NCBI GenBank assembly: GCA_903845215.1
Contig: CAIMWI010000028.1
Span: forward strand, 1 to 56,325
Length of the DNA stretch: 56,325 nucleotides
Source of the DNA: an uncultured Rhodobacterales bacterium
GTDB lineage: Bacteria > Pseudomonadota > Alphaproteobacteria > Rhodobacterales > Rhodobacteraceae
Direction: 5' to 3'
The first letter of the stretch is position 1, and every line of letters starts with the position of its first letter. The notes beneath the pieces are model-generated. The model saw nothing but the letters and a program-made list of their open reading frames with translations, was not told the DNA's origin and did not search any database. This document shows, piece after piece, positions 54,581 to 56,325 of the stretch. The position numbers were made by a program, and so were the translations under genes.

Positions 54581-56263
54581 TTAGGTGCGGTCGCCCTTCA
54601 GCGCTGCGCCCAAGATATCGCCCAGCGATGCGCCCGAATCAGATGAGCCATATTGTTCGACGGCTTCTTTTTCTTCGGCAATCTCGCGCGCTTTGATGGA
54701 CAGACCCAAACGGCGGGTCTTGGGGTCGATGTTGGTGACGCGCACGTCGATCTTGTCGCCCAAAGCGAACCGCTCGGGACGTTGATCGCCACGGTCACGC
54801 GACAGGTCAGAGCGGCGGATGAACGATTTGGCACCGTTGTAATCCACTTCGATCCCGCCCTCTTCGATGGCCGAAACCACGACAGAGATGATCGAGCCGC
54901 GCTTCACACCGTCCACCGCATCGGTGAAGGTGTCATCGCCCAAGGCTTTGACCGACAGGGAAATACGCTCTTTTTCCACATCCACTTCGGTGACAGCGGC
55001 CTTAACCGTGTCGCCCTTGCGGTAGTTGGCAATCGCATCTTCGCCACGCTGGTCCCACGACAGGTCGGACAGGTGAACCATGCCGTCGATGTCGCCGTCC
55101 AGCCCCACGAACAGACCGAATTCGGTGATGTTCTTGACTTCGCCTTCGATGATCGAACCCACGGGATGGGTTTCAACAAAGACTTCCCACGGGTTGCGCT
55201 GGGTTTGCTTGAGCCCCAACGACACGCGACGCTTGGCGCTGTCGATTTCCAGCACCATAACTTCGACTTCTTGGCTGGTCGAAACGATCTTGCCGGGATG
55301 GACGTTCTTCTTGGTCCACGACATTTCCGAGACGTGCACCAAGCCTTCGACACCAGCTTCCAGCTCCACAAAGGCGCCGTAGTCGGTGATGTTGGTGACG
55401 CGACCCTTGTGGATCGATTCCAGCGGATAGGCCTTTTCAACGGCATCCCACGGATCGGATTGCAGTTGCTTCATGCCCAAGGAAATACGGTGGGTTTCTT
55501 TGTTGATCTTGATGACCTGCACTTTGACAGTCTCACCGATCGCCAAGATTTCCGACGGGTGGTTCACGCGGCGCCACGCCATGTCGGTGACGTGCAACAG
55601 ACCGTCAACGCCGCCCAGATCAACGAACGCACCGTATTCGGTGATGTTCTTGACCACGCCGTCAACCGTTTGGCCTTCGTGCAGGTTGCCGATGACTTCA
55701 GCGCGCTGTTCAGCACGCGATTCTTCCAAGATCGCACGGCGCGAGACAACGATGTTGCCACGGCGACGGTCCATTTTCAGAATCTGGAACGGCTGCTTCA
55801 TGCCCATCAAAGGGCCAGCATCGCGCACAGGGCGCACATCGACTTGGCTGCCGGGCAAGAACGCCACAGCGCCGCCCAGATCGACCGTGAAGCCGCCCTT
55901 GACGCGCCCGAAGATCGCGCCGTCGACGCGGGTTTCGGTGGCATAGGCTTTTTCCAACCGGTCCCACGCTTCTTCGCGGCGGGCTTTTTCGCGCGAAATT
56001 TGCGCTTCACCCCGGGCGTTTTCAACGCGGTCCAGATAAACCTCGACTTCGTCACCCACTTTGATGGTGGGGGCTTCGCCGGGATTTGCGAATTCTTTCA
56101 GATCGATGCGGCCTTCCATCTTGTAGCCGACGTCGATGATGGCTTGGCCTGCTTCAATCGCAATGACCTTGCCTTTAACAACGGTGCCCTCTTCGGGCGT
56201 ATCAATTTCAAAGCTTTCCTTCAGAAGGGCTTCGAAGTCTTCCATCGTGTTCTTAGCGCACAT
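54581..56263 (-). CDS. rpsA: 30S ribosomal protein S1
   Basis: 560 residues from ATG 56263 (AAAGGA upstream). Six S1 RNA-binding (OB-fold) domains: e.g. GTVVKGKVIAIEAGQAIIDV, DGVVKNITEYGAFVDLGGVD, KGRVTNITDYGAFVELEAGV, EGEVKNITEFGLFVGLDGDI. Binds mRNA at the 30S subunit for translation initiation. Acidic N-terminus MCAKNTMEDFEALLKESFEI is the usual alphaproteobacterial one. Complete, except that upstream promoter is at the window edge. Confidence 0.97.
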   Translation of the reverse strand: MCAKNTMEDFEALLKESFEIDTPEEGTVVKGKVIAIEAGQAIIDVGYKMEGRIDLKEFANPGEAPTIKVGDEVEVYLDRVENARGEAQISREKARREEAWDRLEKAYATETRVDGAIFGRVKGGFTVDLGGAVAFLPGSQVDVRPVRDAGPLMGMKQPFQILKMDRRRGNIVVSRRAILEESRAEQRAEVIGNLHEGQTVDGVVKNITEYGAFVDLGGVDGLLHVTDMAWRRVNHPSEILAIGETVKVQVIKINKETHRISLGMKQLQSDPWDAVEKAYPLESIHKGRVTNITDYGAFVELEAGVEGLVHVSEMSWTKKNVHPGKIVSTSQEVEVMVLEIDSAKRRVSLGLKQTQRNPWEVFVETHPVGSIIEGEVKNITEFGLFVGLDGDIDGMVHLSDLSWDQRGEDAIANYRKGDTVKAAVTEVDVEKERISLSVKALGDDTFTDAVDGVKRGSIISVVVSAIEEGGIEVDYNGAKSFIRRSDLSRDRGDQRPERFALGDKIDVRVTNIDPKTRRLGLSIKAREIAEEKEAVEQYGSSDSGASLGDILGAALKGDRT

Positions 56264-56325
56264 GCAGTCGTATCCTTTTCTCGTCTATGTCACGGGCCTG
56301 GCGGTTGGCTCCGCCGGTCTTGGAA

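Noticed and set aside
1..56325. CRISPR arrays, insertion sequences, rRNA and tRNA genes
   Set aside because: No regularly spaced identical repeats, transposase-like genes, terminal inverted repeats with target duplications, or cloverleaf structures were found on reading.

Overview
The window reads as a piece of chromosome from an alphaproteobacterium, very probably Rhodobacterales/Rhodobacteraceae. The evidence is the gene order rpsA-ihfB-lapA-trpF-trpB, a carbon-phosphorus lyase cluster with two phnE and two phnM genes plus DUF1045 and hexapeptide-transferase companions, the protein sequences themselves, and the moderately GC-rich sequence.

Layout. Positions 1-20781 (minus strand) are one uninterrupted reading frame of at least 6,927 codons that leaves the window on the left. 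It begins with an LEPR-XLL type N-terminus and encodes a giant repetitive surface protein or filamentous adhesin, with nested repeats on several scales. Next comes a poorly characterised accessory block (about 21.0-25.4 kb): a probable gene relic, then two unrecognised plus-strand genes flanking a minus-strand pair coding for a 2-oxoglutarate/Fe(II) oxygenase and a SAM methyltransferase. The two unrecognised proteins look like distant relatives of each other, with a repeating beta-beta-alpha pattern reminiscent of ABBA-type prenyltransferases. I consider this the best candidate for an undescribed pathway.

25.6-39.7 kb is a complete phosphonate uptake and C-P lyase locus. It holds phnGHIJKLN with a first phnM on the minus strand; DUF1045, phnF, a second phnM and a GNAT acetyltransferase on the plus strand; and the transporter operon phnC-phnD-phnE-phnE with a hexapeptide acyltransferase on the minus strand. 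No phnP (cyclic phosphodiesterase) or phnO (by sequence) is recognisable. A 2H-phosphoesterase (DUF1045) and a GNAT protein stand in their likely places. A near-perfect 24-bp palindrome between phnG and phnF and a perfect 22-bp palindrome between phnM and DUF1045 are the main regulatory candidates.

40.2-44.5 kb is a catabolic cassette: LysR regulator, Tat-exported polyamine-type binding protein, cupin and GMC flavin oxidoreductase. The rest is housekeeping: azlCD, gltX, a secreted protein, ynfA-type membrane protein, nadE (glutamine-dependent), a secreted protein with 18 MORN repeats, trpB, trpF, lapA, ihfB and rpsA. Several hairpins and a dispersed GAGTATTTTGGC repeat lie between these genes.

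Limits: everything is read from sequence alone. Family assignments rest on recognised motifs, and no database search was possible.
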